This document shows positions 16,610 through 26,364 of a stretch of DNA of 29,191 nucleotides, piece after piece. The position numbers and the translations under genes were made by a program. The stretch's first letter is position 1. Each line of letters opens with the position of its first letter. Under the pieces are notes generated by a model, which was given only the letters and a program-made list of their open reading frames with translations, was not told the origin of the DNA and did no database searches. The stretch comes from Caryophanales bacterium (GTDB lineage: Bacteria > Bacillota_I > Bacilli_A > RFN20 > CAG-826): contig JAEEHE010000034.1 in the NCBI GenBank assembly GCA_016280685.1, positions 1 to 29,191 on the forward strand, in the 5' to 3' direction.

Positions 16610-18466
16610 ATGAAAAACAAGAAAAAAATTTTTGTAATATCTTCTTTTGTCGCCGTTGCCGCGATATCTGGCACAGTGGCCGCTACAATATTGGGCCCAA
16701 AGGCTTTACGTTCGTTTGCAAGTAATGCTGAAGTTTGGTCTCATTATGATGGTGTTAAAGCCACCGCATACAATAAAGGTATTAAAGAATATTGGGTTAG
16801 CTGTAATTCACACGAACATCAATTTAGTGCACCTACAGGCGACGTAACAATTGATGAAAAAGGCGCGCCCACGCAAGAATTTATTAATTCATTGGAATCG
16901 ACTGACGATAGATTAATAAACAAATATCCAAAAGTTATCGATTTTGAAGATGGAAATTATGATTACTTTATTCCACACGCCTCTACAACCTCTTTATCTA
17001 TCGCTGATGGTGAAGGCATTGATGGTTCAAAAGCTCTTAAGCTCAGCTGTATTGATGGCAATGGATCTGTTAATCTTTCAATCGCTAAAGCATTCTTGGA
17101 ATCCATTTTTACCAAGGAAGACATAGCAACTATTTCTTTTGCTGCAAGAGGTGAAACTGCAACAAGCACATTCCGGTCAAGACCAGGTACTGTTGCATAC
17201 GATAATACTAACGCAACAACGCAAAATGGTGGTTTATCAACAAGTTATAAAACTTTCTACATTACTAGAGATATGTATAACAAAATGGTTACCGCTAACG
17301 ATTTTATGTTCTTACAAGCTGGTGCTTGCGCTACAGTTTATTTAGATGAATTTAGAGCATCATATTTTGATAATGTAACAAATCGTCCCGGTATTACACT
17401 TGATAGTGGTGGTTTATACGCAAATGCCGCAGGAAAAGAATGGTATTTAAGAGATGCAAAAAATCAACAAGCAGACTTCCAAGTTACAACTCCTTCTACT
17501 GGTATTGTTAGTGATGTAACACGTGACTATGTTAATCGTTCGGAAGGTATTGCTTCTGTTTCAGTAGCAAAAACCGCAAGCGGTAATGTTAATTTTGTTT
17601 TAGGTAGAGCAGCTAGTCAAAACTTTAATCCTGATAAACTCCCTGATGCTGGTATTTTCTTTGATTTCTATGCTTATAATGCTGTGAATGCTACATGGAC
17701 AAGATTCCATAGTGATGATTCAGTTTACTATGGTACTGGTACAATAGGCGATGGACAAAATCCTTCACAACCACTTTATTATGACTTCTATAGAATAAAT
17801 AATCCTGTAAAAGATCAGGGACACACAATTAATGCTGGTCAATGGATCACATTGCACGTTTCAAAAGCACAAATGACAAATGGTACATTTATGTTTATGA
17901 GTGGTGGCGCTACAGGCACATTTAATGTTGATAATATTAGATTAGCGACTGGTGCTTTAGAATCATTTGAGCATGCCTATTCATTCTCATTCCCAAATTA
18001 CACTTCTAGTAATGGATTCTGCGGTGCTGTTAACTATAAGATTGGCACTGATACTAGTTATATGGCTACAATTGATTCAAAAAAGAACTATTTAGTCGAA
18101 TCCGAATGGAATAGATGCTCATCAGCTGAAATTACGGATGAAATGTCTTCAGATGGAGACTATTCCTTAAAATTAAACTTAACAGGAAACACTCCAATAA
18201 GAGTTTCCCCATCTTATGAAGCTATTCTTTATAAAGATGGTGGTTCTCTATCATTAGATCTTTACACTGATGATATTAGCAATAATAAAATCGTTACATT
18301 AGGTGGAAGAACTATTACAGTAACAAAAGGTCAATGGACAACAATTACTTTAACTCTCAATGACTTTATTAAGAATGGCGCTTATAGCGATTCCGGTAGA
18401 TTCACTGAGAATTCCTTTGGCGCTGGCACACTCTACGTAGATAACATAAGATATATTCCTGCTTAA
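16610..18466 (+). CDS. Secreted protein with three carbohydrate-binding-like modules
   Basis: 618 residues; ATG follows AAGGAG at 8-nt spacing. It has a signal peptide (Lys-rich start, hydrophobic to about residue 30, likely cleavage near FAS-N), but no lipobox and no C-terminal anchor. Residues 42-105 hold an H/C-containing block (WSHYDGV, GIKEYW, SCNSHEHQF, GDVTIDEKGAP). Three beta-sandwich modules follow: 108-265 (VIDFEDGN, DGEGIDGSKALKLSC, VYLDEF), 266-455 (INAGQWITLHVSK, FNVDNIR) and 456-618 (DGDYSLKLNL, KGQWTTITLTLNDF, GTLYVDNIRY). The recurring G-Q-W-T-T/I and (V/L)DNIR strands are typical of galactose-binding-like/CBM folds. The C-terminal 510 residues are paralogous to the lipoprotein at 18813. 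It is a single-gene transcript by position; codon choice differs from neighbours (GCG rare, ATA frequent). Glycan binding is inferred. Confidence 0.85.
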   Translation: MKNKKKIFVISSFVAVAAISGTVAATILGPKALRSFASNAEVWSHYDGVKATAYNKGIKEYWVSCNSHEHQFSAPTGDVTIDEKGAPTQEFINSLESTDDRLINKYPKVIDFEDGNYDYFIPHASTTSLSIADGEGIDGSKALKLSCIDGNGSVNLSIAKAFLESIFTKEDIATISFAARGETATSTFRSRPGTVAYDNTNATTQNGGLSTSYKTFYITRDMYNKMVTANDFMFLQAGACATVYLDEFRASYFDNVTNRPGITLDSGGLYANAAGKEWYLRDAKNQQADFQVTTPSTGIVSDVTRDYVNRSEGIASVSVAKTASGNVNFVLGRAASQNFNPDKLPDAGIFFDFYAYNAVNATWTRFHSDDSVYYGTGTIGDGQNPSQPLYYDFYRINNPVKDQGHTINAGQWITLHVSKAQMTNGTFMFMSGGATGTFNVDNIRLATGALESFEHAYSFSFPNYTSSNGFCGAVNYKIGTDTSYMATIDSKKNYLVESEWNRCSSAEITDEMSSDGDYSLKLNLTGNTPIRVSPSYEAILYKDGGSLSLDLYTDDISNNKIVTLGGRTITVTKGQWTTITLTLNDFIKNGAYSDSGRFTENSFGAGTLYVDNIRYIPA

Positions 18467-18497
18467 TATTTAAGTGAATATTAGATTCTAAAATATT

Positions 18498-18534
18498 AAA
18501 AGGCTAAGGACCTCAAAATCCTTAGTCTTTTTGG
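18498..18534 (+). terminator. Strong rho-independent terminator after gene 16610
   Basis: A 13-bp stem (18498-18510 with 18519-18531, one G-U pair), an 8-nt loop and a TTTTTGGTTCTTT tail, 31 nt after the stop. The symmetric A/T ends mean it may work on both strands. Confidence 0.9.
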
Positions 18535-18582
18535 TTCTTTCAATATATAGAATTCAATACATCATCTAAAATAAATGCCATT

Positions 18583-18611
18583 AAGGTCATGGACCAATCC
18601 ATGGCCTTTTA
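18583..18611 (+). terminator. Second hairpin terminator
   Basis: An 11-bp stem (AAGGTCATGGA 18583-18593 with TCCATGGCCTT 18598-18608, one U-G pair), a CCAA tetraloop and TTTTAAATA. It follows the first hairpin by about 50 nt with no gene between, so it is a tandem or backup terminator insulating the downstream promoter. Confidence 0.75.
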
Positions 18612-18721
18612 AATACAGCACATTTCTTATCTAAATATTAAAACATGCTTAAAAAATATATAATCAAATACATCAATTTTAATCTTAATTATATTAATAT
18701 AATTAAATAAGTTGCGAAAAA
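18612..18721. other. AT-rich non-coding stretch upstream of the second operon
   Basis: The gap 18467-18812 holds two terminators, this very AT-rich segment and a promoter. Here I see no open reading frame of note, RNA gene or riboswitch-like fold. The AT tracts just before the -35 box (18700-18721) could act as an UP-type element. Confidence 0.5.
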
Positions 18722-18750
18722 TTGACAATGGTTAATGCTAAAAATAATAT
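18722..18750 (+). promoter_or_regulatory. Sigma-A-type promoter of the second operon
   Basis: A consensus -35 box TTGACA (18722-18727), 17-nt spacer and TAATAT (18745-18750) as -10. Transcription would begin near 18757, leaving a leader of about 55 nt before the ATG at 18813. This is the clearest promoter in the window. Confidence 0.8.
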
Positions 18751-18763
18751 AAAAATGTATTTA

Positions 18764-18778
18764 TTATCTTTAAGATAA
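18764..18778. promoter_or_regulatory. Palindrome in the leader of the second operon, candidate operator
   Basis: TTATCTT-T-AAGATAA is a perfect 7+1+7 palindrome starting about 7 nt after the predicted transcription start. That position would suit a repressor that blocks initiation or early elongation. No cognate regulator is seen in the window. Confidence 0.4.
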
Positions 18779-18812
18779 GATAATTCCTACGACATCCCAC
18801 GGAGGATATTTT

Positions 18813-21320
18813 ATGAAAAAGAATTATTTATCAGCGATGTTTCTTCTTTCGGGTTTTTTGGTGTTGTCTGCTTGTGGCACGAAAGCCGCAACTAAAACAT
18901 ATACTTTAACATTTCATCAGACAGAACCTGGTGATATCCAAGATGTTAAATTAACTGTTACCCCTGGTGTAACTACCCAACAAGATGCCTGGGAAGTAGA
19001 ACCTGATATCAATCCTAAAGAGGGATATGAAGCGGAATGGGAAGAATATAACGTTTTAGAAATGACTTCCGATTTAACTATTGAACCGATTTATACGTTA
19101 ATTAGTTATACCGCTACATTTATTAATTCTTATAACGATGATATTTTAGGAACATCGACATTTACTATTGAAGATGATGTTATTCCTAATATCCCAGAAC
19201 TTCCTCATGAATTTGGTTATACCTATGCTTGGCAACCTTATGAAATTAAAGCCGAGAATATGACTATTTATTGTAATAGAGAAGCTAATGTTCATACGAT
19301 TAAATTCTTTGAAGATGAAGCAAAAACCAAACAAGTTGGTGAAACACAAACATTTACTATTGAAACAGTTTCTATTAATGAACCAGAAGTTCCTTATAAA
19401 GAAGGCTTTGATGGTTTTTGGCCTGAATATAATTTAAGAGCGGATCAAGATATTGAAGTAGTAGCGCAATATATTATCCATCAATATTACGTTCAATTTA
19501 CTTTTGAAGGTCAACCTGTTGGTGAGCCAGTTGGTTATAACGCGGATGAAACTTGGGCAGATATTGAAAAACCCGCTACACCAGAAAAGACTGGTTACAC
19601 AGTTTCTTGGCCCGAGAATGTCACTTTAGAATTAAATGAAATTGGTAATCCACAAATCGTGGAAGCAATTGTTATCGCTAATCAATATACAGTTAGTTAT
19701 GAAGGAACTACTGAAACAACTTCTGTAACTTATGATTCTCCTTATCAATTATTATCCCCAGGTGGAATTAATGGTTGGTTCTATGAAGGCAACGAAGTGG
19801 CTGTTTCTGGTGAGAAATGGACCATTGCCTCTAACGTTACATTAACTAAAGAATTTAATTTCCCCACCTATCGAGCGGTTGATTTTGAAGATGGTAATAA
19901 TAGAATTATTAGCAATAACAATAATTTTACATCTATCGAAGTTATCGATGGCGAAGGTTTAAATGGCTCTAAGGCATTAGCCTGTGTCACTGATAGAGAA
20001 GGTTTCTTAAATATTGATAAAGATTATTTAGATAAGATTTTTAGCGACACTAATATTAAAGCCTTATCGTTCTATGCGAAAGGAACATTAGAGACTAATA
20101 ACTTTAGACATATCACAGTTGATAAACAATATGTTGGTAATAATGAAAATATTATTTCCTGCTACGAAGTTAATAGTACTGGGCATGGTATTTCTAATAA
20201 CTATAAACAATTCTATTTAACTAGAGGTGTTTATTCGCAAATGGGCGATGACGATTGGTCCATTAAATATGGTGGTGCGAATGGTCCTCATACTTTATAT
20301 TTAGATAATTTCCAAGCCTCTCGTTATGACTATTTTGATAAGAGTTATTACGGATTAGAAAATGGTAAGATGGATAATCCTGACGCTAATACATTCTATT
20401 TGAGAAACGCTACTAGTGGTGCGGCTCAATTCTTAGCAACTGGTTCATTTGGACCTAATAAAGTGCAAGCTAATTACGATATCCAAACTGAAGGTCAAAG
20501 ATCAATAGGTGTAGATAAAGCAAATGGCCAAGTTAATTTCTATTTGCGTGGTGATTTTGCTCGCGATCAATTACCAGATGAAGGCATTATCTTTGATTTA
20601 TATGTCACCACTAATTTCAATGGATGGTGGGAAGGTGGAGATACTGGTGCTATCGTAGATGGCAATGACAAACATTTTGTTAGTAAAGTCAACGAATCAG
20701 TACAAAAGGGAATTTGGTATACTTTCCACTTTGATAAAAATAGAATCACATCCGATGGTAGATTCTTGATGGCTAAAGGTTCAACAGAAGGAACAATTTA
20801 TATCGATAATATTAGAATCGCTACTTCTGGTTTAAGAGAATCGTTTGAAGGAGATGTGTTTGCTGAATTTTTCGCCGATCCTAATGACGCTAACGGGGGA
20901 TATTTCAATGTTTGTAATCGTGTCATTACTACTGTCGCGGAATCCAATGCTTTAAGAGATGCTGCTTTAGATTATCTACTCATTGCTGAATGGGGCTTTG
21001 TTAGAGAAGGCGGCATTACTAACGAAAAGGCCAGTGATGGTGGTTATAGCTTAAAGATGGTCTTTAATAAAGAAAATGGTACGGTGAGATTTAATCCTCG
21101 TCTTGTGAAATTAATGTCTGATACCAGTACAGTCTCCATTGATTTCTACACTGATGATATAACATTTACCAATGAAAAAATGGGAATTATAACTCAAGGT
21201 CAATGGACCACTGTAACATTTACTAAAGCTGATTTTAACAACATTAATGCTTATAGATTATTCCGTGAATGCTTTACTGTTGGAACATTATATATAGATA
21301 ACATTGTTGTTAACTTATAA
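18813..21320 (+). CDS. Lipoprotein with Flg_new/InlB-like repeats and three glycan-binding-like modules
   Basis: 835 residues; GGAGG lies 7 nt before ATG. Lipobox LSAC with Cys21. Residues 28-350 contain about five beta-grasp-like repeats (YTLTFHQTEPG, YTATFINSYND, HTIKFFEDEAK, YYVQFTFEGQP, YTVSYEGTTET, each followed by a P-x-x-x-GY/GF...W strand). They resemble the Flg_new/InlB B-repeat spacer family. From residue 353 the protein matches the secreted protein at 16610: VDFEDGN, DGEGLNGSKAL, then GTIYIDNIRIAT, DGGYSLKMVF, QGQWTTVTFTKADF and GTLYIDNIVV. The same binding modules are thus carried once on a lipid-anchored stalk and once in free form. First gene of the second operon, 27 nt before the solute-binding protein. 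Capture of an extracellular glycan is inferred. Confidence 0.87.
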   Translation: MKKNYLSAMFLLSGFLVLSACGTKAATKTYTLTFHQTEPGDIQDVKLTVTPGVTTQQDAWEVEPDINPKEGYEAEWEEYNVLEMTSDLTIEPIYTLISYTATFINSYNDDILGTSTFTIEDDVIPNIPELPHEFGYTYAWQPYEIKAENMTIYCNREANVHTIKFFEDEAKTKQVGETQTFTIETVSINEPEVPYKEGFDGFWPEYNLRADQDIEVVAQYIIHQYYVQFTFEGQPVGEPVGYNADETWADIEKPATPEKTGYTVSWPENVTLELNEIGNPQIVEAIVIANQYTVSYEGTTETTSVTYDSPYQLLSPGGINGWFYEGNEVAVSGEKWTIASNVTLTKEFNFPTYRAVDFEDGNNRIISNNNNFTSIEVIDGEGLNGSKALACVTDREGFLNIDKDYLDKIFSDTNIKALSFYAKGTLETNNFRHITVDKQYVGNNENIISCYEVNSTGHGISNNYKQFYLTRGVYSQMGDDDWSIKYGGANGPHTLYLDNFQASRYDYFDKSYYGLENGKMDNPDANTFYLRNATSGAAQFLATGSFGPNKVQANYDIQTEGQRSIGVDKANGQVNFYLRGDFARDQLPDEGIIFDLYVTTNFNGWWEGGDTGAIVDGNDKHFVSKVNESVQKGIWYTFHFDKNRITSDGRFLMAKGSTEGTIYIDNIRIATSGLRESFEGDVFAEFFADPNDANGGYFNVCNRVITTVAESNALRDAALDYLLIAEWGFVREGGITNEKASDGGYSLKMVFNKENGTVRFNPRLVKLMSDTSTVSIDFYTDDITFTNEKMGIITQGQWTTVTFTKADFNNINAYRLFRECFTVGTLYIDNIVVNL

Positions 21321-21347
21321 ATAAATATTTAAAAAGAGGTAAATATT

Positions 21348-23129
21348 ATGAAGAAAATTATTAAAACAATTATTCCTTTTGCGGTATTAGCCATGTCTTT
21401 AACTGGCTGTCTCTCTGGTGGCGGTGTTGACAAAACCAAAACAAATATCAGCGTTTATAGCTTTAACGGTGGTGTTGGTAATGTTTGGTTAACTAATGCG
21501 ATTAAAGAATTTGAAGAATTACATTCCGCAGATTCCTATGAAGATGGTAAAACCGGTGTCAAAATCGCTTGGACTGGTAACACTGACTCTCAAGGTGCTT
21601 TATCAACGATGAAGACATCTAGTAACGCGATTTATTTCACTGAAAAAGGTGACGCTCCATATACTTTAGCGAGCAAAGAACTCGTCTATGATATCAGCGA
21701 TTTATTAAAGCAAAAAGCGGATGAAAGTGAAACCAAAACCATCGAAGAAAAGATCGATGAAGATTATCGTTCTGTTTTAAAAGGTGAAGATGGTAATTAT
21801 TACGCTTTGCCACATTATGAATGGTATCCCGGTTTAACATATGATATCAGCGCTTTTGATAGATTATTATGCTATTTTGCTGCACCCGATGAAACCGATG
21901 TATTTAATTATGAAGCCGCTATAACAGAAGGTGGCAAAAATTATAATTTTGGTGCTGCTAATTTTATTGGTTCCGCTAATGCGAAAAAGAGCTGTGGCAA
22001 TGATGGATTATATGGTACAGAAGATGATGGTTTACCATCTTCAGTACAAGAATTCCTCATCCTTTGTTCTCGTTTAAAAGCTAATGGTTTAGCCCCTCTA
22101 GCTTGTGTTGGTAACCATAGAGACTATAGTGCTTATTTATTACAAGGTTTTCTCACCTCTCTATTAGGTAGAGAAGGTATTCAAAATTTCTACGATTTTG
22201 ATGGAACCGCGAACATTTTAGATATCGATAGTAATGGTAACATCATCATGGATGGCACTAATGAATTATTCTGTACCGGTAGTGGTATCCCCGCTCCTAG
22301 ATTTACTTCTAAAACCGTTAACGAAGCAACAGGCTATTTAATGAGAGAAACATATGAAAGATATTATTTAGCTGGTTTGATGAAAATCTTTATCGATTGT
22401 AATTTCTTCACTGACAAATCCATCAATAGTGGTGTTGATAATAAACAAACACAACGTGGTTTTATCGATAGAGTTGATAAATACACCAGTGCGATGTTAA
22501 TCGAAGGTAATTATTGGTTTAACGAAGCTAACGCAGAAGGATATTTTGAAGCTTATAAGAAGAAAAACCGTGAAGATAGAAATATCGGTTGGATGAGTTT
22601 GCCATCATTATTAACAGGTTCTGTTAATGTAGACACCACAGGTGAAGGCTATAAAACTCCTTTACTAGATACTGGTTATTCCTATTGTGTTGTTAATAAA
22701 AACGCGATGGATAGAGGTAGTGAAGGATATAGAAAAGCTGTTTTAGATTTCGTGAAATTCTTATATAGTGAACAACAACTTAAAAACTTCACCAAGACTA
22801 CCGGTGTTGGTAAAGCGGCGATTGAATATGATTTTAATTCTAGTGAAGTAACTCTTTCCTTAAGTGGTTTCCAAAAACAAGTTTTAGCACTTAAAGAAAA
22901 TAACGGTGTTGTTTATACCACCGCTAAATCAAATACATTCCGTAGACACCAAGGTGATTTCCAATTCGGTATTAGAGCACCTATTTGGCAAACCACAATT
23001 GGTAGAACTACTTATAACGACTATATCAGCGCTTTCACTGATAAAGACCAAAAGAATAGTCCAGAAAGCGTTGTTAAAGGTTCCTTTATCTCTAAAGATA
23101 CTTGGGAAAATGTTTATTACAAAAATTAA
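21348..23129 (+). CDS. Sugar-type ABC transporter solute-binding lipoprotein (copy B)
   Basis: 593 residues; AGAGG lies about 9 nt before ATG. Lipobox LTGC with Cys21. It shares landmarks with copy A at 5904: an opening strand with FNGGVGNVWL, VYFTE/IYFTE-type segment, DGNYYALPHYEWYPG, an acidic loop GNDGLYGTEDDGLP (217-230), a ligand-side stretch IEGNYWFNEAN and a late helix DFVKFLYSEQQLKNFTK. It is about 60 residues longer than copy A, mainly through insertions in the middle third. Unlike copy A, no permease genes follow; the next gene is the giant Ig/LamG protein. It may use the permeases at 7508-9344 or a transporter outside the window, or act purely as a surface binding protein. The ligand probably differs from that of copy A. 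Confidence 0.88.
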   Translation: MKKIIKTIIPFAVLAMSLTGCLSGGGVDKTKTNISVYSFNGGVGNVWLTNAIKEFEELHSADSYEDGKTGVKIAWTGNTDSQGALSTMKTSSNAIYFTEKGDAPYTLASKELVYDISDLLKQKADESETKTIEEKIDEDYRSVLKGEDGNYYALPHYEWYPGLTYDISAFDRLLCYFAAPDETDVFNYEAAITEGGKNYNFGAANFIGSANAKKSCGNDGLYGTEDDGLPSSVQEFLILCSRLKANGLAPLACVGNHRDYSAYLLQGFLTSLLGREGIQNFYDFDGTANILDIDSNGNIIMDGTNELFCTGSGIPAPRFTSKTVNEATGYLMRETYERYYLAGLMKIFIDCNFFTDKSINSGVDNKQTQRGFIDRVDKYTSAMLIEGNYWFNEANAEGYFEAYKKKNREDRNIGWMSLPSLLTGSVNVDTTGEGYKTPLLDTGYSYCVVNKNAMDRGSEGYRKAVLDFVKFLYSEQQLKNFTKTTGVGKAAIEYDFNSSEVTLSLSGFQKQVLALKENNGVVYTTAKSNTFRRHQGDFQFGIRAPIWQTTIGRTTYNDYISAFTDKDQKNSPESVVKGSFISKDTWENVYYKN

Positions 23130-23139
23130 TTAATAATTT

Positions 23140-26100
23140 ATGAAAAAAAGATTTTTAATTATTTCCTTACTTTGTTTAACTGCTGTAACAGGTGGTGTAT
23201 TTTCCTATATTTCTCAGCAAAATAACACCTTTACCGAAGTAGAAGCTAGCGAAGGAAATTTTGTCGCGGATAAAGATCTTCCAGAAACTTATAAAATCAA
23301 TTCCGATTTTACCACTCCTAAAGGAAAAATTTCTTATAAAGATAATCTCTATTCTTATAACGATTATTATTTGAAATATCCTGATGGTAAGACTTATAAA
23401 AAAGACCGTTATGTCTTAGATGTAGCGGGTTTATATGAATGTGGATTCGTTCATAAGAGCGCTTCCTTAACACTTTTTGCCTATTATAATTTCCGCGTTT
23501 ATAATGGCGCTTATCAATTTAATAAAGAGGGTTCTTATGCAAAATATGTTGACGCTATCCCGACTAATTACAATCCTACACCTGGTATCAGTGTCACATT
23601 AGTAGAAAACGATGTCTTCACTTTTAATCAAGTGGTCAATATTAATGGCAGTTCTTTAGATGAACCAATCGTGGTTTATCATCCTTATTCACATAGTTTA
23701 AGAGCGAATCCAAACAATAAAGGTAAAGATATGGCCCCAGGAACAATTTATGAATATAACGATCCTGATAAACCAAGACCATTACCAATCGACGCGAATT
23801 GTTCCACGATAAGAGTGACAGACGCTTATGATCCCTCTATTTATTTTGAAACATTTATTTATTACCGCACGGCAAACACCAGCAATAATAGACAACAATT
23901 CTACACTGTTATCGGTGCTTCCAATCAAGATAAAGTGGGTATCGAACCCGCTAACGCTAAAGGCACAGGCAATAGATTAGTCAATATTAACGGTGTTTCG
24001 TACCGTGAATATATCGGTTTAAGTTCTAATAGTTTCGGTGCCACTTTAAATACTGCTACTGGCACATTAAAAGAAAGACGCTATAGAGATAACGGCGAAT
24101 CTTTTACTTCTGCAGTTGGTACGACATTTGATCTATCTACAACCGCGGATTTAAATAACGCGGATGATTATGGCTTCTCGATTTATTACGATTATGAAAC
24201 CATGAAAGTCTATATTAAACATATCAGCACTTTCTGGATTAATGATTTAGATGAAGCTGTCCTTCATGGTAGTAATGCCTTCCCAGGATTTACTACAGGT
24301 GAAGTAATTATATCTGTCTATGGAAGCGAATATTTTTCTGATAAAGCTTCTTACGATATTGAAAAGATTTACGGAGTTGATAATTTAAATATTGAAAACG
24401 TTAAAGATGAGACCGCACCTGTTATCACTTTAGATAACGATAATAATGATTTTAATATCGCGGTTAATGAAAAATTCCATTTATTTAATCCCACAGTTAT
24501 CGATTATAACTACCATGGTGATTCTTCAACTGCTGTTTATTATGAATATGGTTCTTCTCAAGAACACCAAGTCAGTGTTATCGATAATTCCTTTACCCCT
24601 AATCAATCCGGTAGATACACAGTTGTTTATACCGCTAGAGATTCCTTTGGTAATGTCGGTACGAGATTAGTTAATCTCAATGCTATTGTCACTTCTTCTA
24701 ATAAATCAATAGACTTTTATGTCGAGGAAATAAACGAAGTTGATGCTGGTCAAAAAATAACTTTACCAACTCCTACAATTACCGTTTATAACAATACTCC
24801 TTCTATCAACTGCCGCGCTGTTTATGAAGACGAGAATGTCATCGATATCAACACTAATAGTTGGTCATTATTTGTGAAAAAACCTGGTAATTACGAAATC
24901 ATTTATGATTATAGTGATGGTATTTCTACCTATACATATAGTTATAATATGGTGGCAAAACCATCAGATAATATTTATTTAGATGATTTATCCTTACCAA
25001 AATATATTATTAAAAATGCTTCTTATACTTTAGATTATGCTTCTGCGATTAAAGCGGATAAAAAAGAACTTTCTTATTATAATCCTGACGTTTATATCAA
25101 CGAAGATGATAAAGGCTTTAATAGAAAAGTAGATATTAAGAATGTCTCTACTAACGCTCTAGAGACAGTGCAATTTGAATATCGTTATGATAATAGAGTT
25201 ATTTATACTTCTGATATCATCCCTGTTAAAGATGTTGGCTTTAATGGAAGATTAAATAAAGAAGCATATTTTGATAACGAGAATATCGTTAGCGAATCTA
25301 ATTCCTCTTATGTCCGTCTTAATACCGCGACTAGTGGTACAGCGAAATCGACATTTATTAATCCCCTTAATTTCTCTAATTTCCATTTAACATTAGATTT
25401 ATCTAGTAGCAAATTTAATGGAGCGATTTTAGATATTGTTTTAACTGATTTTGAAGATGAGAATAATCAATACGTTTTTACATTTGCTAGAAGCGATGTT
25501 GATAATACAGTTAAGGTTTCTTATAACGGAGTGGTGGAATATAGTGTTAATCCTATTTCCTATACATTAACATATGATCCATTAAGACAAATTATCTCTG
25601 ATTCATTTGATAATAGTGATTTATTAGTTAATCCTTTTAAATCCGATAGATTCTATTTATCCTTTGTCTTCCACGAACTTAATGGTGCGGCTAATATAGA
25701 TATTAGAAATATTAACGGACAAACTATTAATAATGTCCCTGGTGATGCAGTTTCACCCGTTATTAATGTTCCTAATATCGAAGGCACACATTATTTAGGA
25801 GAACAAATCGATTTAGAGTTCTTATATCCAAGCGATACATTATCTCCATATTTTGAAAATAATTATTTCTTTACTGTCACTTATTACAAAAATGATGATT
25901 TTGAAGATGGAGAAATAATTAATAGTAACGATGGAACATTATTAGATGGCTATCAAGATATCAATAAATTATATTCCTTTAATTTAGATAAACCCGGTGT
26001 CTATGAGATTTATTATTCCTATAAAGATCAAGCGGGTAATTCCTCAGGTAATTCCGGTTTAAGAATTATTTATAATGTCGATTCCGTCGCTCCGGAAATT

Positions 26101-26364
26101 ACTTTAAATAACGGCTATAACACCTCAACAGTGGTTTTAGCTAAATTAAATAGCAAACATAAGATTCAAGGATATATAGCTAGCGATAATTACGATAAAG
26201 ATGTAGAAGTTTCTACATATGTTTTATCTCCTAATTTCATCTACACAAAAATGACTGGTAAGACAGTCACATTAGATGAAGTTGGTGATTATCGTATTTA
26301 TTATGTGGCAAAAGATTCTAGTGGTAATATCGCTAGTACCTATTACACAGTGAGAGTGAGTTAA
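23140..26364 (+). CDS. Secreted Ig-like/LamG-like multidomain protein (copy B)
   Basis: 1074 residues. Signal peptide MKKRFLIISLL and onward, cleavage perhaps near VEAS (residue 37); no lipobox and no C-terminal anchor. Domain order equals that of the protein at 9344: N-terminal Ig-like block (50-130, LKYPDGKTY), LamG/concanavalin-like domain (140-420), three Ig-like domains (423-520, 522-610, 610-700), a second LamG-like domain (705-868) and two Ig-like domains (868-980, 981-1074). Diagnostic strands are GRYTVVYTARDSFGN, GVYEIYYSYKDQAGN and GDYRIYYVAKDSSGN. The ATG lies 10 nt after the previous stop, in an AT-only stretch without any Shine-Dalgarno, yet the signal peptide makes this start convincing. 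How the protein is held at the cell is not visible; it may bind glycan or its lipoprotein neighbours. Confidence 0.85.
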   Translation: MKKRFLIISLLCLTAVTGGVFSYISQQNNTFTEVEASEGNFVADKDLPETYKINSDFTTPKGKISYKDNLYSYNDYYLKYPDGKTYKKDRYVLDVAGLYECGFVHKSASLTLFAYYNFRVYNGAYQFNKEGSYAKYVDAIPTNYNPTPGISVTLVENDVFTFNQVVNINGSSLDEPIVVYHPYSHSLRANPNNKGKDMAPGTIYEYNDPDKPRPLPIDANCSTIRVTDAYDPSIYFETFIYYRTANTSNNRQQFYTVIGASNQDKVGIEPANAKGTGNRLVNINGVSYREYIGLSSNSFGATLNTATGTLKERRYRDNGESFTSAVGTTFDLSTTADLNNADDYGFSIYYDYETMKVYIKHISTFWINDLDEAVLHGSNAFPGFTTGEVIISVYGSEYFSDKASYDIEKIYGVDNLNIENVKDETAPVITLDNDNNDFNIAVNEKFHLFNPTVIDYNYHGDSSTAVYYEYGSSQEHQVSVIDNSFTPNQSGRYTVVYTARDSFGNVGTRLVNLNAIVTSSNKSIDFYVEEINEVDAGQKITLPTPTITVYNNTPSINCRAVYEDENVIDINTNSWSLFVKKPGNYEIIYDYSDGISTYTYSYNMVAKPSDNIYLDDLSLPKYIIKNASYTLDYASAIKADKKELSYYNPDVYINEDDKGFNRKVDIKNVSTNALETVQFEYRYDNRVIYTSDIIPVKDVGFNGRLNKEAYFDNENIVSESNSSYVRLNTATSGTAKSTFINPLNFSNFHLTLDLSSSKFNGAILDIVLTDFEDENNQYVFTFARSDVDNTVKVSYNGVVEYSVNPISYTLTYDPLRQIISDSFDNSDLLVNPFKSDRFYLSFVFHELNGAANIDIRNINGQTINNVPGDAVSPVINVPNIEGTHYLGEQIDLEFLYPSDTLSPYFENNYFFTVTYYKNDDFEDGEIINSNDGTLLDGYQDINKLYSFNLDKPGVYEIYYSYKDQAGNSSGNSGLRIIYNVDSVAPEITLNNGYNTSTVVLAKLNSKHKIQGYIASDNYDKDVEVSTYVLSPNFIYTKMTGKTVTLDEVGDYRIYYVAKDSSGNIASTYYTVRVS

